A stretch of DNA of 64,000 bases from Rugamonas aquatica (GTDB taxonomy: Bacteria; Pseudomonadota; Gammaproteobacteria; Burkholderiales; Burkholderiaceae_D). Under the pieces are notes generated by a model that worked only from the letters and a program-made list of their open reading frames with translations, searched no databases and had not been told where the DNA came from. The stretch lies in the NCBI RefSeq assembly GCF_009380215.1, contig NZ_WHUG01000001.1:248001-312000 (forward strand), written 5' to 3'. The translations under genes were made by a program, and so were the position numbers. Of this stretch, positions 1-8,844 are shown one piece after another; within the stretch, counting starts at the first letter, position 1, and each line of letters opens with the position of its first letter.

Positions 1-1
1 C

Positions 2-166
2 GTCGAGCAGCCGCTGGAGCAGGAGGCGGAATACCCGTCGCTGTACCGCCGCTTCGCCGAGCTGGTGCGCGCCGGCCGCGCCGACGTCGACGTGGCGCCG
101 CTGCGCCACGTGGCCGACGCCTTCATGCTGGGCCAGCGCAAGGTGGTGGCCGCCTTCCACGACTGA
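2..166 (+). CDS. C-terminal fragment of a Gfo/Idh/MocA-type sugar dehydrogenase (galactose 1-dehydrogenase-like)
   Basis: Only the last 54 codons lie in the window; the 5' part is off the left edge. The readable tail includes EYPSLYRRFAELV, then DVDVAPLRHVADAFMLG, and ends FHD before a TGA stop. From memory this resembles the end of NAD(P)-dependent D-galactose 1-dehydrogenases of the Gfo/Idh/MocA family, which oxidise the sugar at C1 in the cytoplasm. No catalytic residues are visible in this fragment, so the substrate is a guess. The gene ends 47 bp before the FNR box of phaC, on the same strand. Confidence 0.5.
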   Translation, partial: VEQPLEQEAEYPSLYRRFAELVRAGRADVDVAPLRHVADAFMLGQRKVVAAFHD

Positions 167-212
167 CGCCCGCGCGACGGCACCGGCACAGCGAGCGCGG
201 TTGCGAAAATAC

Positions 213-262
213 TTGATCTGGATCAAATACTTACGGGCCGCCCGCCAACCATAATCAAGTCC
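213..262 (+). promoter_or_regulatory. FNR/Anr-type promoter of phaC
   Basis: A perfect FNR consensus palindrome, TTGAT-CTGG-ATCAA, occupies 213-226. A -10-like CATAAT follows at 250-255, which would put transcription start near 262. The centre of the palindrome is then about 42 bp upstream of the start, the normal position for an FNR class II activated promoter. This implies induction of phaC under low oxygen. Site and spacing are read directly; regulation is inferred. Confidence 0.75.
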
Positions 263-283
263 ATCTTCTACCGAGGAGGACTT

Positions 284-2029
284 GTGAAGAATGCACAGTT
301 GAAAGTAGTCCCGGCCGTGCCGACACCGGCCCCGGCCGCGGAGACCGCGCCACCCGCCAACGCCCTCGACCTGTACGTGCAAAGCCGGCTGGCGCGGCTG
401 ACCGGCGGCGTGTCGCCGATCGCGATGTCGCTGGCGTTCCAGGACTGGTGGCTGCACCTGTCCGTGTCGCCGGGCACTTGCAGCGAACTGGCGGCGCGGT
501 GGCTGGGCGGGCTGGCCGCACCGGCGCCGGCCGAAACCGGCGGCGACAGCCGTTTCGACAGCTTCGCCTGGCGGCAATGGCCGTTCTCGCAGTACGTGCA
601 CGGGTTCAAGCAGGCCGAGCGCTTCTGGACCCAGGCCACCACCGGCGTGCGCGGCGTGGCGCCGCACCATGCCGAGGTGGTGGCGTTCTCCGCCCGCCAG
701 CTGCTCGACATGTGCTCGCCGTCGAATTTCCTGTGGACCAATCCGGAAGTGTTGCGGGCCGCAACCGCCAGCGGCGGGCGCAGCCTGCTCAATGGCGCGC
801 TCAACTGGCGCCGCGACCTGTGCCGCCACCTGGCGCCGCCCGGCATGGCGGTGCCGGAACCGGCCGGCTCCAGCTACGTGCCGGGGCAGGATGTGGCGCT
901 CACGCCGGGCGAAGTCATTTACAGCAACGAGTTGATGGAGCTGATCCAGTACGCGCCGCAAACCGCGCAGGTGTACCGCGAGCCGGTGCTGATCGTGCCG
1001 TCGTGGATCATGAAGTACTACATCCTCGACCTGTCGCCGCACAATTCGCTGGTGCGCTACCTGGTGCAGCAGGGCCACACGGTGCTGATGCTGTCCTGGC
1101 GCAATCCGGGCCAGCACGACCGCGACATGGGCATGGACGACTATCTGCAACGGGGCGTGTTCGCCGCGCTGGAACAGGCCGACCGGCTGGGCGGCGGCGA
1201 GGCGGTGCACGCGGTCGGCTACTGCCTGGGCGGCACGCTGCTGGCGATCGCCGCGGCCGCGCTCGATTCCGGCGAGCATGCGCCGCACGGCAAGCTGGCC
1301 TCGGTCTCGCTGCTGGCGGCGCAAACCGATTTCAGCGAGCCGGGCGAACTGGGGCTGTTCATCGACGACAGCGAACTGGCGCTGCTCGACGCGCTGATGT
1401 GGGATCAGGGCTATCTGGACGGCGACCAGATGGCGGCCTCGTTCCAGCTGCTGCACGCGCGCGACCTGGTGTGGTCGCGCATGATGCGCGAGTACCTGCT
1501 GGGCGAGCGCACGGCGCCGAACGATTTGATGTCGTGGAACGCCGACAGCACGCGGCTGCCGTTCCGCATGCACAGCGAATACCTGCACGGCCTGTTCCTG
1601 CACAACGACCTGGCCGAGGGCCGCTACCGGGTGCAGGGCAAGCCGGTCGCGCTGACGGGCATCCGCACGCCGATGTTCGTCGTCGGCACCGAGCGCGACC
1701 ACGTATCGCCATGGCGTTCGGTGTACAAGATCCATTTGCTGAGCGGGGCGGCCATCGACTTCGTGCTGGCCTCGGGCGGGCACAACGCCGGCATCGTTTC
1801 CGAGCCCGGCCATGCGGGCCGCAGCTACCGCAGCCGTCCGGCCGGCGGCACCGGCTACAGCAGCCCGGACGAATGGCTGGCCGGCGCCGACCGCAGCGAG
1901 GGTTCGTGGTGGCCGCACTGGCAGCAATGGCTGGTGCGCCATTCGGTGCGGCAGCGCGCGGCGCCGCCGGCCATGGGCCTGGGACGGGTGCTGGGTCCGG
2001 CTCCAGGGCACTTCGTCCTGGAGCATTGA
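284..2029 (+). CDS. phaC: Class I poly(3-hydroxyalkanoate) synthase
   Basis: Polymerises (R)-3-hydroxyacyl-CoA into polyhydroxyalkanoate on cytoplasmic granules. The 581-residue length matches class I synthases. The hallmark stretch SWIMKYYILDLSPHNSLV is present. The lipase-like box GYCLGG supplies the nucleophile Cys314, with Asp472 (GTERDHVSPW) and His500 (GGHNAGI) completing the triad. It starts at GTG 284, chosen because GAGGAGGA at 273-280 is a strong ribosome-binding site. No phaA, phaB or phasin gene lies beside it. The gene converges with a universal stress protein gene, with 9 bp between the stops, and carries a perfect FNR box upstream. A role in storing reducing power when oxygen is short is inferred. 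Confidence 0.9.
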   Translation: MKNAQLKVVPAVPTPAPAAETAPPANALDLYVQSRLARLTGGVSPIAMSLAFQDWWLHLSVSPGTCSELAARWLGGLAAPAPAETGGDSRFDSFAWRQWPFSQYVHGFKQAERFWTQATTGVRGVAPHHAEVVAFSARQLLDMCSPSNFLWTNPEVLRAATASGGRSLLNGALNWRRDLCRHLAPPGMAVPEPAGSSYVPGQDVALTPGEVIYSNELMELIQYAPQTAQVYREPVLIVPSWIMKYYILDLSPHNSLVRYLVQQGHTVLMLSWRNPGQHDRDMGMDDYLQRGVFAALEQADRLGGGEAVHAVGYCLGGTLLAIAAAALDSGEHAPHGKLASVSLLAAQTDFSEPGELGLFIDDSELALLDALMWDQGYLDGDQMAASFQLLHARDLVWSRMMREYLLGERTAPNDLMSWNADSTRLPFRMHSEYLHGLFLHNDLAEGRYRVQGKPVALTGIRTPMFVVGTERDHVSPWRSVYKIHLLSGAAIDFVLASGGHNAGIVSEPGHAGRSYRSRPAGGTGYSSPDEWLAGADRSEGSWWPHWQQWLVRHSVRQRAAPPAMGLGRVLGPAPGHFVLEH

Positions 2030-2038
2030 GGGCGGTTC

Positions 2039-2881
2039 TTAGTGCGACATCAGCACCGGCAGCGTCATCGATTCCAGCAGCGTGCGGGTGACGCCGCCCA
2101 GCACCATTTCGCGCCAGCGCAGGTGGCCGTAGGCGCCCATCACCAGCAGGTCGGCGCCGAGGTCGGCCGATAGCGACAGCAGCGCCTCGCCGACATTCAT
2201 GCCTTCCGGCTTAGGCTGCTGCAAGACTTCGACCTTGACGCCGTGGCGCGCCAGGAACAGCGCGATGTCCGCGCCCGGCTCGGCGCCGTGCACGCCGTAC
2301 TGGCGTTGCGGGTCGAACACCGCCAGCGTCACGCGGGCGCTGCGGCGCAGCAGCGGCAGCGCGTCGGTGACGGCGCGGGTGGCGGCGCGGCTGCCGTCCC
2401 AGGCCACCAGCGCGTGGCGGTCGATATGCGGATAGGTGCCGACGTAGGGCACGACCAGCACCGGCCGGCCGCCGTACAGCGCCAGATAGGCCGCCAGGCC
2501 CGGTCCCAGCAACAAGCCTTCCTCGCCCGGCTCGCTCTGGCTCAGCACCACCAGGTCGGCGTAGCGCGCCTGCAGCACCAGGCCGTCCTGCGCCGTGTCG
2601 TCGCTGATGCGGCGTTCGTGCCGCGCGCCGGCCGCGCGGGCCTGGGCTTCGAAGCGCTCCAGCGCTTGCTGGGCGCTGCGGGTCAGGTCGTCGATCTGGT
2701 CCTGCGGCACCATGCCTGCGTACATCATGGCGCTGTTGCGATAGTACTCGGCGTTGACGCCGGTGGCTGCCGCGCCGATCAGATGGGCATCCTGCCCGGC
2801 GGCGAGGCGCGCGGCCACGGCGACGCGCTCGGTGACGGTGTCCGAGCTGTCGACGTGGACGAGGATGGATTTGTAAGACAT
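2039..2881 (-). CDS. Universal stress protein, tandem UspA domains
   Basis: A 280-residue cytoplasmic protein with two UspA-like halves. The first begins MSYKSILVHVD at the N-terminus; the second, starting near residue 160, has HALVAWDGS and ends in LVMGAYGHLRWREMVLGGVTRTLL, which carries the usual Usp ATP-binding pattern GxxGxxxx(G)xxT. The start at 2881 is preferred to an upstream ATG at 2932 because CCAGGAGAA lies just before it and the conserved domain begins there. Usp proteins help cells survive stress and anaerobic energy limitation. The convergent phaC neighbour and an FNR-like box about 60 bp upstream suggest both genes belong to a low-oxygen regulon. Confidence 0.88.
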   Translation of the reverse strand: MSYKSILVHVDSSDTVTERVAVAARLAAGQDAHLIGAAATGVNAEYYRNSAMMYAGMVPQDQIDDLTRSAQQALERFEAQARAAGARHERRISDDTAQDGLVLQARYADLVVLSQSEPGEEGLLLGPGLAAYLALYGGRPVLVVPYVGTYPHIDRHALVAWDGSRAATRAVTDALPLLRRSARVTLAVFDPQRQYGVHGAEPGADIALFLARHGVKVEVLQQPKPEGMNVGEALLSLSADLGADLLVMGAYGHLRWREMVLGGVTRTLLESMTLPVLMSH

Positions 2882-2937
2882 GGCGTTCTCCTGGAGTGGT
2901 GAAAAACTCAGGCTAACAAACGCTATCCGCAAAATAT

Positions 2938-2951
2938 ATGATGTGGATCAA
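2938..2951 (-). promoter_or_regulatory. FNR/Anr-like box upstream of the universal stress gene
   Basis: On the minus strand the sequence reads TTGAT-CCAC-ATCAT, one mismatch from the FNR consensus. A weak TAGCCT -10 candidate lies at 2910-2915, about the distance expected for FNR class II activation. The match to phaC's box on the opposite side of the convergent pair strengthens the call. Confidence 0.6.
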
Positions 2952-2983
2952 AATTCCGCGACTACGCCATGTCCTGCGGCGCT

Positions 2984-4411
2984 TCAGGCGCCGTCCGGTC
3001 CGGAGCGCAGACCGCCGCCCAGGGCCTTGTACAGCGCGACCGCGTTGCCGAACTCGCTGCGCCGCAGTTCCAGCAGGTTCTGCTGGGCGGCGTACAGCAG
3101 GCGCTGCGCGTCCAGCAGTTCCAGCCGGCTGTCCTGGCCCGCATCGTAGCGCAGGCGGGACAGCGCCAGGCGCCGCTCGGCGCTTTGCACCACGCGCGAC
3201 TGCGCTTCGATCTGGCGGCCGAAGGTGGCCCGGCCCGCCAGGCCGTCCGCCACTTCGCGGAAGGCGGTCTGCACCGCTTTCTCATATTCGACCACGGCGG
3301 CGGACTTGCGCACCTCCGCCAGCCTCAGCTCCGAACGCAGCTTGCCGTGGTTGAACAGCGGCTGCGTGATCTGCGGTGCGAACGACCACACGCGCTGGCC
3401 GCTGTCGAACATGCCGGACAGCGAAGGGCTGGCATAGCCCAGGCTGGCCGTCAGCGAAATCTGCGGGAAGAAGGCGGCCTTCGCCGCGCCGATGTCGGCG
3501 TTCGCGGCCCGCAGCCCTTGTTCCGCCTGGCGGACATCGGGACGGCGCGTCAGCAGGTCGGACGGCAGCCCGGCCGGCAGTTGCACCAGCACCGGCTGCT
3601 TGTCCAGCGCCACGCCCTGCGGCAGACCGGCCGGCGCATGCACGCCGGTCAGCAGGTCGAGCGCGTTGCCGGCCAGCGCCACGGCGCGCAGCCGCGACTC
3701 GCGGTCGGCCTGGGCGGTGGCGACCTGGCCTTCCGCCTCGGCGACATAGAGGCCGCTGCGCTGGCGCGCTGACTTCAGTTGCTGCGCCAGCTCCAGCGAA
3801 CGCTGCCAGTCGGCCAGCGTGCGTTCGGTCAGTTGCAGCTGTTCGTCGGCCAGGCGTTGCGCGAAATAGGCATCGGCCACCGCGCCGACCAGCGCGATCT
3901 GCGCGGCGCGGCGGCTTTCGTCGGTGGCCACGTAGCGCGCGAAGGCCGCCTCGGACAGTGCGGCCACGCGGCCGAACAGGTCGAGTTCGAAGGCGCTGAT
4001 GCTCAGGCCGGCGGACTTCTGGCTGCTCACCGACGCCGGCGTACCATCGCCGGCTGGATTGCGCTGCCGGGTCACACCGGCGTTGGCGGTCAGCGTCGGC
4101 AGGCGGGCGCTGTCCTGAATGTCGAACTGCGCGCGCACGGCGTGCACGTTGAGCAGGGCCAGCCGTAGGTCGCGGTTGTTCTTCAACGCCAGGTCGATCA
4201 GCGATTGCAGACGCGGGTCGCCGAACATGGTTTTCCAGCCGAGGTCTGCGCCTGTGCCGGCCTCGGCCGGGCTGGCGAGCGCCGTACCGAAACTGGCCGG
4301 CACCGGCGGCAGTGGTTTTTCCAGCACCGGCGTCAGCGAGCAGGCGCCCAGCAGCAAGGCCAGGGCCAGCGCGGCCGGCGCCTTGGCTGCGTTACGAGAT
4401 TTGCTCATCAT
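2984..4411 (-). CDS. RND efflux outer-membrane channel lipoprotein (NodT/OprM family)
   Basis: Outer-membrane exit duct of a tripartite efflux pump. The 475-residue length is typical of NodT-type factors. The N-terminus has a lipoprotein signal with lipobox LLLGACS (Cys near residue 24). The body shows the duplicated OEP domain, for example KNNRDLRLALLNVHAVRAQFDIQDS early and YDAGQDSRLELLDAQRLLYAAQ late, the standard family markers. Its ATG overlaps the stop of the upstream transporter gene by 4 bp, so it is the third gene of the efflux operon. The substrate cannot be read from the sequence. Confidence 0.92.
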   Translation of the reverse strand: MMSKSRNAAKAPAALALALLLGACSLTPVLEKPLPPVPASFGTALASPAEAGTGADLGWKTMFGDPRLQSLIDLALKNNRDLRLALLNVHAVRAQFDIQDSARLPTLTANAGVTRQRNPAGDGTPASVSSQKSAGLSISAFELDLFGRVAALSEAAFARYVATDESRRAAQIALVGAVADAYFAQRLADEQLQLTERTLADWQRSLELAQQLKSARQRSGLYVAEAEGQVATAQADRESRLRAVALAGNALDLLTGVHAPAGLPQGVALDKQPVLVQLPAGLPSDLLTRRPDVRQAEQGLRAANADIGAAKAAFFPQISLTASLGYASPSLSGMFDSGQRVWSFAPQITQPLFNHGKLRSELRLAEVRKSAAVVEYEKAVQTAFREVADGLAGRATFGRQIEAQSRVVQSAERRLALSRLRYDAGQDSRLELLDAQRLLYAAQQNLLELRRSEFGNAVALYKALGGGLRSGPDGA

Positions 4412-7400
4412 GCTTGTTTCTCCACGAGGTCGGCCGCCGGCTGGCGCTTGGCGCCGAACCGTTCAACCAGACCTAATACAACGACATAAAATACCGGCAC
4501 AAAGAAGATCGCCAGGATGGTCGCGCTGACCATGCCGCCGAACACGCCGGTGCCGATCGCGTGCTGCGTCTCCGAGCTGGCGCCGCCGGCCAGCATCAGC
4601 GGCAGCACGCCGAGCGCGAAGGCCAGCGAGGTCATCAGGATCGGACGCAGGCGCAGGCGGGCCGCTTCGATGGCCGATTCAACCAGACCCTTGCCTTGCT
4701 GGTGCAGCTGGCGCGCGAACTCGATAATCAGGATCGCGTTCTTGGCCGACAGGCCGATCACGGTAATCATGCCGACCTTGAAGAACACGTCGTTCGGCAT
4801 GCCGCGCATCATCACGGCGGCCACGCAGCCGATCAGGCCCAGCGGCACCACCAGCATCACCGACACCGGGATCGCCCAGCTTTCGTACAGCGCGGCCAGC
4901 ACCAGGAACACCACCAGCATTGACAAGGCCATCAGCATCGGCGCTTGCGCCGCTGACTGTCTCTCCTGCAGCGATACGCCGGCCCATTCGACCGCATAGC
5001 CGGGCGGCAGTTGCTTGGCCAGGTTTTCCATTTCCGCCATGGCCTCGCCGCTGGACGCGCCGGGCGCCGCGCTGCCGCTGATGCGCGCCGTCGGATAACC
5101 CTGGTAGCGCACCATTTGCAGCGGCGTGTCGCGCCACTGCGGCGTCACCACTTCGCTCAGGCGCACCATGCCGCCGGCGGCGTTGCGCACATGCAGGCGC
5201 AGCACGTCGTCCAGCTGCATGCGGGCGTTGGCGTCGGCCTGGATGATGACTTGCTGCATGCGGCCACGGTTGGGGAAGTCGTTCACGTACTGCGAACCCA
5301 TGGCCGCCGACAGCGTGTCGCTGATGCTGGTGAAGCTCACGCCCAGCGCTTCCGCTTTCTGGCGGTCGATGTCGAGGCGGATTCTGGTACCGTTGGGCAG
5401 GCCTTCCGGGTAAGCGCCCGCGACCAGCTTGCTGTGCGCGGCCAGGCCCAGCAGCTTGTCCTGCGCGGCCTTCAGCGCGGCTTCGCCCTGCGCGGCGCGG
5501 TCCACCAGGCGCAGCGAGAAGCCGGAGGAGTTGCCGAGGTCATCGATGGCCGGCGGCATCACGCTCATCACCATGCCTTCGTTGGTCTGCGACATGGCGG
5601 CCTGGGCCAGCGCCACTTCTTCCTGCACGGTGGCGCCGTTGCGCTTGTCCCAGTCTTTCAGCATGGTAAAGGCGATGGCCGCGTTCGGGCCGCTGCCGGT
5701 GAAGCTCCAGCCCAGGATGGATTGGTTGTTGGCGATGCCGGGGCGCGACGTCAGGTGGTCCTCGTACTGCTTGACGACATCGAGCGTGCGTTCGGTGCTG
5801 GCGTCGGACGGCAGCTGGATCGAGGTGATGAAGTAGCCCTGGTCTTCTTCCGGCAGGAAGGAGGCGGGCAGCACGCGGAAGGCAAACACCAGCATGCCGA
5901 CCAGCACGGCGAACACCAGCATCACGCGGCCGGAGCGCTTGATGACGCGCGCCACGCCGCTTTCGTAGCGCAGGTTCATGCGGTCGAACTGGCGGTTGAA
6001 CCAGCCGAAGAAGCCGGTCTTCTGATGGTGGCCAGGATCGACCGGCTTGAGCAGCGTGGCGCACAGGGCGGGCGTCAAGGTCAGCGCCAGGAAGGCGGAG
6101 AACAGGATGGACACCGCCATCGACAGCGTGAACTGGCGATAGATCGCGCCCACCGAACCGCTGGCCAGCGCCATCGGAATGAACACCGCCGTCAGCACCA
6201 GCGTGATGCCGATAACGGCGCCGGTGATCTCGCGCATGGCCTTGGAGGTGGCGGCCTTGGGCGACAAGCCTTCGGTCGCCATCAGGCGCTCGACGTTCTC
6301 GACCACGACGATGGCATCGTCGACGATGATGCCGATGGCCAGCACCATGCCGAACATCGTCAGCACGTTGACCGAGAAACCGAGCAGCAGCATGATGGCG
6401 AACGTGCCCAGCAGCGCGATCGGCGCGACGATGGCCGGGATCAGCGTGTAGCGTATCTTTTGCAGGAACAGGTACATCACCAGGAACACCAGCACCATCG
6501 CTTCGATCAGCGTGTGGATCACTTTCTCGATGGAGATCTTGACGAAGGGCGCGGTATCGAACGGCACCGAGTAGGCGATGCCGGACGGCAGCGTCTTGCT
6601 CAGCTCATGCATGCGCGCGCGCACGGCGTCGGCGGTCTTGACCGCGTTGGCGCCGGGCGACAGCTTGACGGCGGCGCCGGTGGCGGCACGGCCGTTCTCG
6701 CGGGTGGCGCTGGCATAGTTCTGCGCGCCCAGCTCGACGCGGGCGACATCGCCCATGACGACCTTGGAGCCGTCCAGATTGGCACGCAGCACGATGGCGG
6801 CGAATTCCTCCGGCGTCTGCAACTGGCCCTGCACGGTCAGCGGGATCGAGACGCGCTGGCCCGCCAGCGACGGCGTATCGCCGATGCGGCCCGGGGCGAT
6901 CTGCGCGTTCTGCTGCGCCACCGCCGTGCCCAGGTCGCTCATGGTCAGCTTGTAGGACAGCAGCTTGGCCGGATCGACCCAGATGCGCATGGCTTTCTCG
7001 GCGCCGAACAGCTGCACCTGGCCCACGCCGGGGATGCGGCGCAGTTCTTCGACGATGTTGCGCGCCATGTAGTCGCTGAGGTCGATCTCGTCGTACTTGC
7101 CGTTGCTGGCGCTGAGGCCGACGATCATCAGGAAGCCGGAGCCGGCCGATTCGACCGACAGGCCGTTCTGGCGCACCGCCTGCGGCAGGCGCGGTTCGAC
7201 CGACTTCAGGCGGTTCTGCACGTCCACCTGGGCCAGCTCGGGATTGGTGCCCGGCTTGAAGGTGGCGGTGATCTGCGCCGAGCCGGAAGTGTCGGCCGAC
7301 GATTCGAAGTACAGCAGGTTCTTGACGCTGGACAGGTCGCGCTCGATCAGGCTGATCACCGCGTCGTTCATGGTTTGCGGCGTCGCGCCCGGGTAGCTGG

Positions 7401-7539
7401 CCGAGATGCTGACGCTGGGCGGCGCCACCGACGGATAGCGTTCCACCGGCAATTGCGGGATCGCGATCAGCCCGAACAGGATGATGAAGATGGCGATCAC
7501 CCAACCGAAGATCGGGCGGTCGATAAAGAATTGAGGCAT
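4408..7539 (-). CDS. RND efflux inner-membrane transporter (HAE1, AcrB/AdeB type)
   Basis: A 1043-residue proton-driven pump of the hydrophobe/amphiphile efflux-1 family. It opens with MPQFFIDRPIFGWVIAIFI, the classic AcrB-type first membrane helix. It has the expected twelve-helix layout with two large periplasmic loops. TM4 carries GMVLAIGIIVDDAIVVVENVER, which includes the paired aspartates of the proton relay, and PNDVFFKVGMITVIGLSAKNAILIIEF marks the second half. It lies between the adaptor and the outer-membrane channel genes, with a 4-bp overlap to the latter. The divergent AdeRS-like regulators suggest multidrug export, but the substrate range is inference. Confidence 0.96.
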   Translation of the reverse strand: MPQFFIDRPIFGWVIAIFIILFGLIAIPQLPVERYPSVAPPSVSISASYPGATPQTMNDAVISLIERDLSSVKNLLYFESSADTSGSAQITATFKPGTNPELAQVDVQNRLKSVEPRLPQAVRQNGLSVESAGSGFLMIVGLSASNGKYDEIDLSDYMARNIVEELRRIPGVGQVQLFGAEKAMRIWVDPAKLLSYKLTMSDLGTAVAQQNAQIAPGRIGDTPSLAGQRVSIPLTVQGQLQTPEEFAAIVLRANLDGSKVVMGDVARVELGAQNYASATRENGRAATGAAVKLSPGANAVKTADAVRARMHELSKTLPSGIAYSVPFDTAPFVKISIEKVIHTLIEAMVLVFLVMYLFLQKIRYTLIPAIVAPIALLGTFAIMLLLGFSVNVLTMFGMVLAIGIIVDDAIVVVENVERLMATEGLSPKAATSKAMREITGAVIGITLVLTAVFIPMALASGSVGAIYRQFTLSMAVSILFSAFLALTLTPALCATLLKPVDPGHHQKTGFFGWFNRQFDRMNLRYESGVARVIKRSGRVMLVFAVLVGMLVFAFRVLPASFLPEEDQGYFITSIQLPSDASTERTLDVVKQYEDHLTSRPGIANNQSILGWSFTGSGPNAAIAFTMLKDWDKRNGATVQEEVALAQAAMSQTNEGMVMSVMPPAIDDLGNSSGFSLRLVDRAAQGEAALKAAQDKLLGLAAHSKLVAGAYPEGLPNGTRIRLDIDRQKAEALGVSFTSISDTLSAAMGSQYVNDFPNRGRMQQVIIQADANARMQLDDVLRLHVRNAAGGMVRLSEVVTPQWRDTPLQMVRYQGYPTARISGSAAPGASSGEAMAEMENLAKQLPPGYAVEWAGVSLQERQSAAQAPMLMALSMLVVFLVLAALYESWAIPVSVMLVVPLGLIGCVAAVMMRGMPNDVFFKVGMITVIGLSAKNAILIIEFARQLHQQGKGLVESAIEAARLRLRPILMTSLAFALGVLPLMLAGGASSETQHAIGTGVFGGMVSATILAIFFVPVFYVVVLGLVERFGAKRQPAADLVEKQA

Positions 7540-7557
7540 GGGGAAATCCTTGCAATA

Positions 7558-8715
7558 TTAACGTTGCGCCGCCGGGGCGGCCACCTTGGCCAGGGTGGCG
7601 CTTGCGCTCTTCCATGGCGAGATGTCGAGCTTGGTGTCCGGCTGGATGCGGTCCAGTCCTTCGACCGCCACGCGCTCGCCGCTCTTCAGGCCCTGCGTAA
7701 TCAGGTAGCTGTGGCCGACCAGGCCGCCCAGCTTGACCTCGCGCAGCGCGGCCTTGCCGGCGGCGTCCAGCACCCAGACGCGGGTCGAGCCGGCGTGCAG
7801 CACGGCTTGCTGCGGCACGAGGATGCCGTCGGCGTCGGCCATGCGTCCGATGCGGGCGCGCACGAACATGCCGGGCAGCAGCTGGCGGTCCGGGTTGGGC
7901 ACCAGGATGCGCAGCACCATGTCGCCGGTGCCGGTATCGACGTTGATGCCGGAGAACAGGATGCGCGCTTCCAGGCCGTAGCTGTTGCCGTTGCCGTCCA
8001 GGATGGTGGCCTTGGGCGGATGGGCGGCGTCGCCGCGCAGCGTGCGCAGCATCGACGCCGGCTGGCGCACGTCGACATACACCTGGTCGATCTGCTGCAC
8101 GCGGGCCATCGGCGTGGCGTCGGTCTGCGCCACCAGCGCGCCTTCGGTCACCAGCTCTTCGCCGATGCGGCCGGAAATCGGCGCCGTCACCGTTGCGTAG
8201 CCGACATCGAGGCGGCGTCGCGCCAGCGTGGCCTTGGCCTGGGCCACTTCGGCCTGGGCCTGGTCGCGCTGGGAGACCGCATCGTCATAGCTTTGCTGGC
8301 TGACGGCGTCGGCCTGCACCAGCGGGCGGATGCGCTCGGCCTGAAGCTTGGCGCGCACCAGCGCCGCCTCGGCGCGTTGCAGCGCGGCGGCCGCGGTGTC
8401 GGCGTCGGCCTGGAACGGCGCGGTGTGGATCTGGAACAGCGGCGCGCCGGCCTTGACCTCGGCGCCTTGCTCGAACAGACGGCGCTGGACGATGCCGCCC
8501 ACCTGCGGCCGGATCTCCGCCGTGCGGAAGGCCGTCACGCGGCCGGGCAAGTCCTCGGTCAGTTCCACCGGGCCGGCGGACACGGTCATGGCCGTCACTT
8601 TGGCCGGCGGCGGCGCTTCCTCGGGAGGCGCCTGATGGCAGGCGGCCAGGGTCAGAAGGGTGAGCCCGGACAGCAATGCCGGCAGGGCCTTGAGTTTGAA
8701 GTTGGTGATGTGCAT
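7558..8715 (-). CDS. RND efflux periplasmic adaptor (membrane fusion protein) lipoprotein
   Basis: Links the inner-membrane pump to the outer-membrane channel. From ATG 8715 the protein is 385 residues. It begins with a lipoprotein signal ending LLTLAACHQ, then has the barrel-sandwich and alpha-hairpin pattern of AcrA/MexA proteins: GRVTAFRTAEIRPQVGGIV, a coiled region around residues 95-165, and VTAPISGRIGEELVTEGALV. The 8715 start is chosen because the signal peptide begins there; a longer frame to 8793 would put 26 unrelated residues in front. First gene of the efflux operon, 18 bp upstream of the pump gene and divergent from the response regulator at 8845. Confidence 0.93.
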   Translation of the reverse strand: MHITNFKLKALPALLSGLTLLTLAACHQAPPEEAPPPAKVTAMTVSAGPVELTEDLPGRVTAFRTAEIRPQVGGIVQRRLFEQGAEVKAGAPLFQIHTAPFQADADTAAAALQRAEAALVRAKLQAERIRPLVQADAVSQQSYDDAVSQRDQAQAEVAQAKATLARRRLDVGYATVTAPISGRIGEELVTEGALVAQTDATPMARVQQIDQVYVDVRQPASMLRTLRGDAAHPPKATILDGNGNSYGLEARILFSGINVDTGTGDMVLRILVPNPDRQLLPGMFVRARIGRMADADGILVPQQAVLHAGSTRVWVLDAAGKAALREVKLGGLVGHSYLITQGLKSGERVAVEGLDRIQPDTKLDISPWKSASATLAKVAAPAAQR

Positions 8716-8735
8716 AGCGAGTCGTCCAAAGTGTT

Positions 8736-8752
8736 TTCCCTCCACGAGGGAA
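8736..8752. promoter_or_regulatory. 17-bp palindrome between efflux operon and its regulators
   Basis: TTCCCTC-CAC-GAGGGAA is a perfect 7-bp inverted repeat with a 3-base spacer, 20 bp upstream of the adaptor start. A looser pair, GTAGC (8759-8763) and GCTAC (8776-8780), follows. Such symmetry in a 129-bp divergent region is consistent with an operator, or with a hairpin in the adaptor leader. The binding protein is unknown. Confidence 0.45.
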
Positions 8753-8802
8753 TGCAGGGTAGCGACTTTAATGGTGCTACGTGATCTATCCATTGAGGAA
8801 AT

Positions 8803-8820
8803 ATGGAGATATGATGGAGA
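8803..8820 (+). promoter_or_regulatory. Direct repeats ATGGAGA with 11-bp period
   Basis: Two identical heptamers at 8803-8809 and 8814-8820 lie just upstream of the response regulator gene. OmpR-family regulators usually bind head-to-tail repeats spaced 10-11 bp, and AdeR is known to bind a direct repeat in its intercistronic region. This is therefore a candidate binding site for the neighbouring regulator. The repeats are short, so chance is possible. Confidence 0.35.
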
Positions 8821-8844
8821 ACGTTACTTTTTTTCAATGAATCC

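Noticed and set aside
448..2091. A 547-codon frame on the same strand as phaC in a different phase
   Set aside because: Ala/Arg/Gly-only composition with no domain; phaC with an intact triad and good ribosome-binding site is the real gene.
5011..8784. A 1257-codon open frame on the plus strand across the efflux operon
   Set aside because: It is rich in His, Gln, Arg and Gly without domains and is the antisense of three clear efflux genes; long antisense frames are expected in high-GC DNA.
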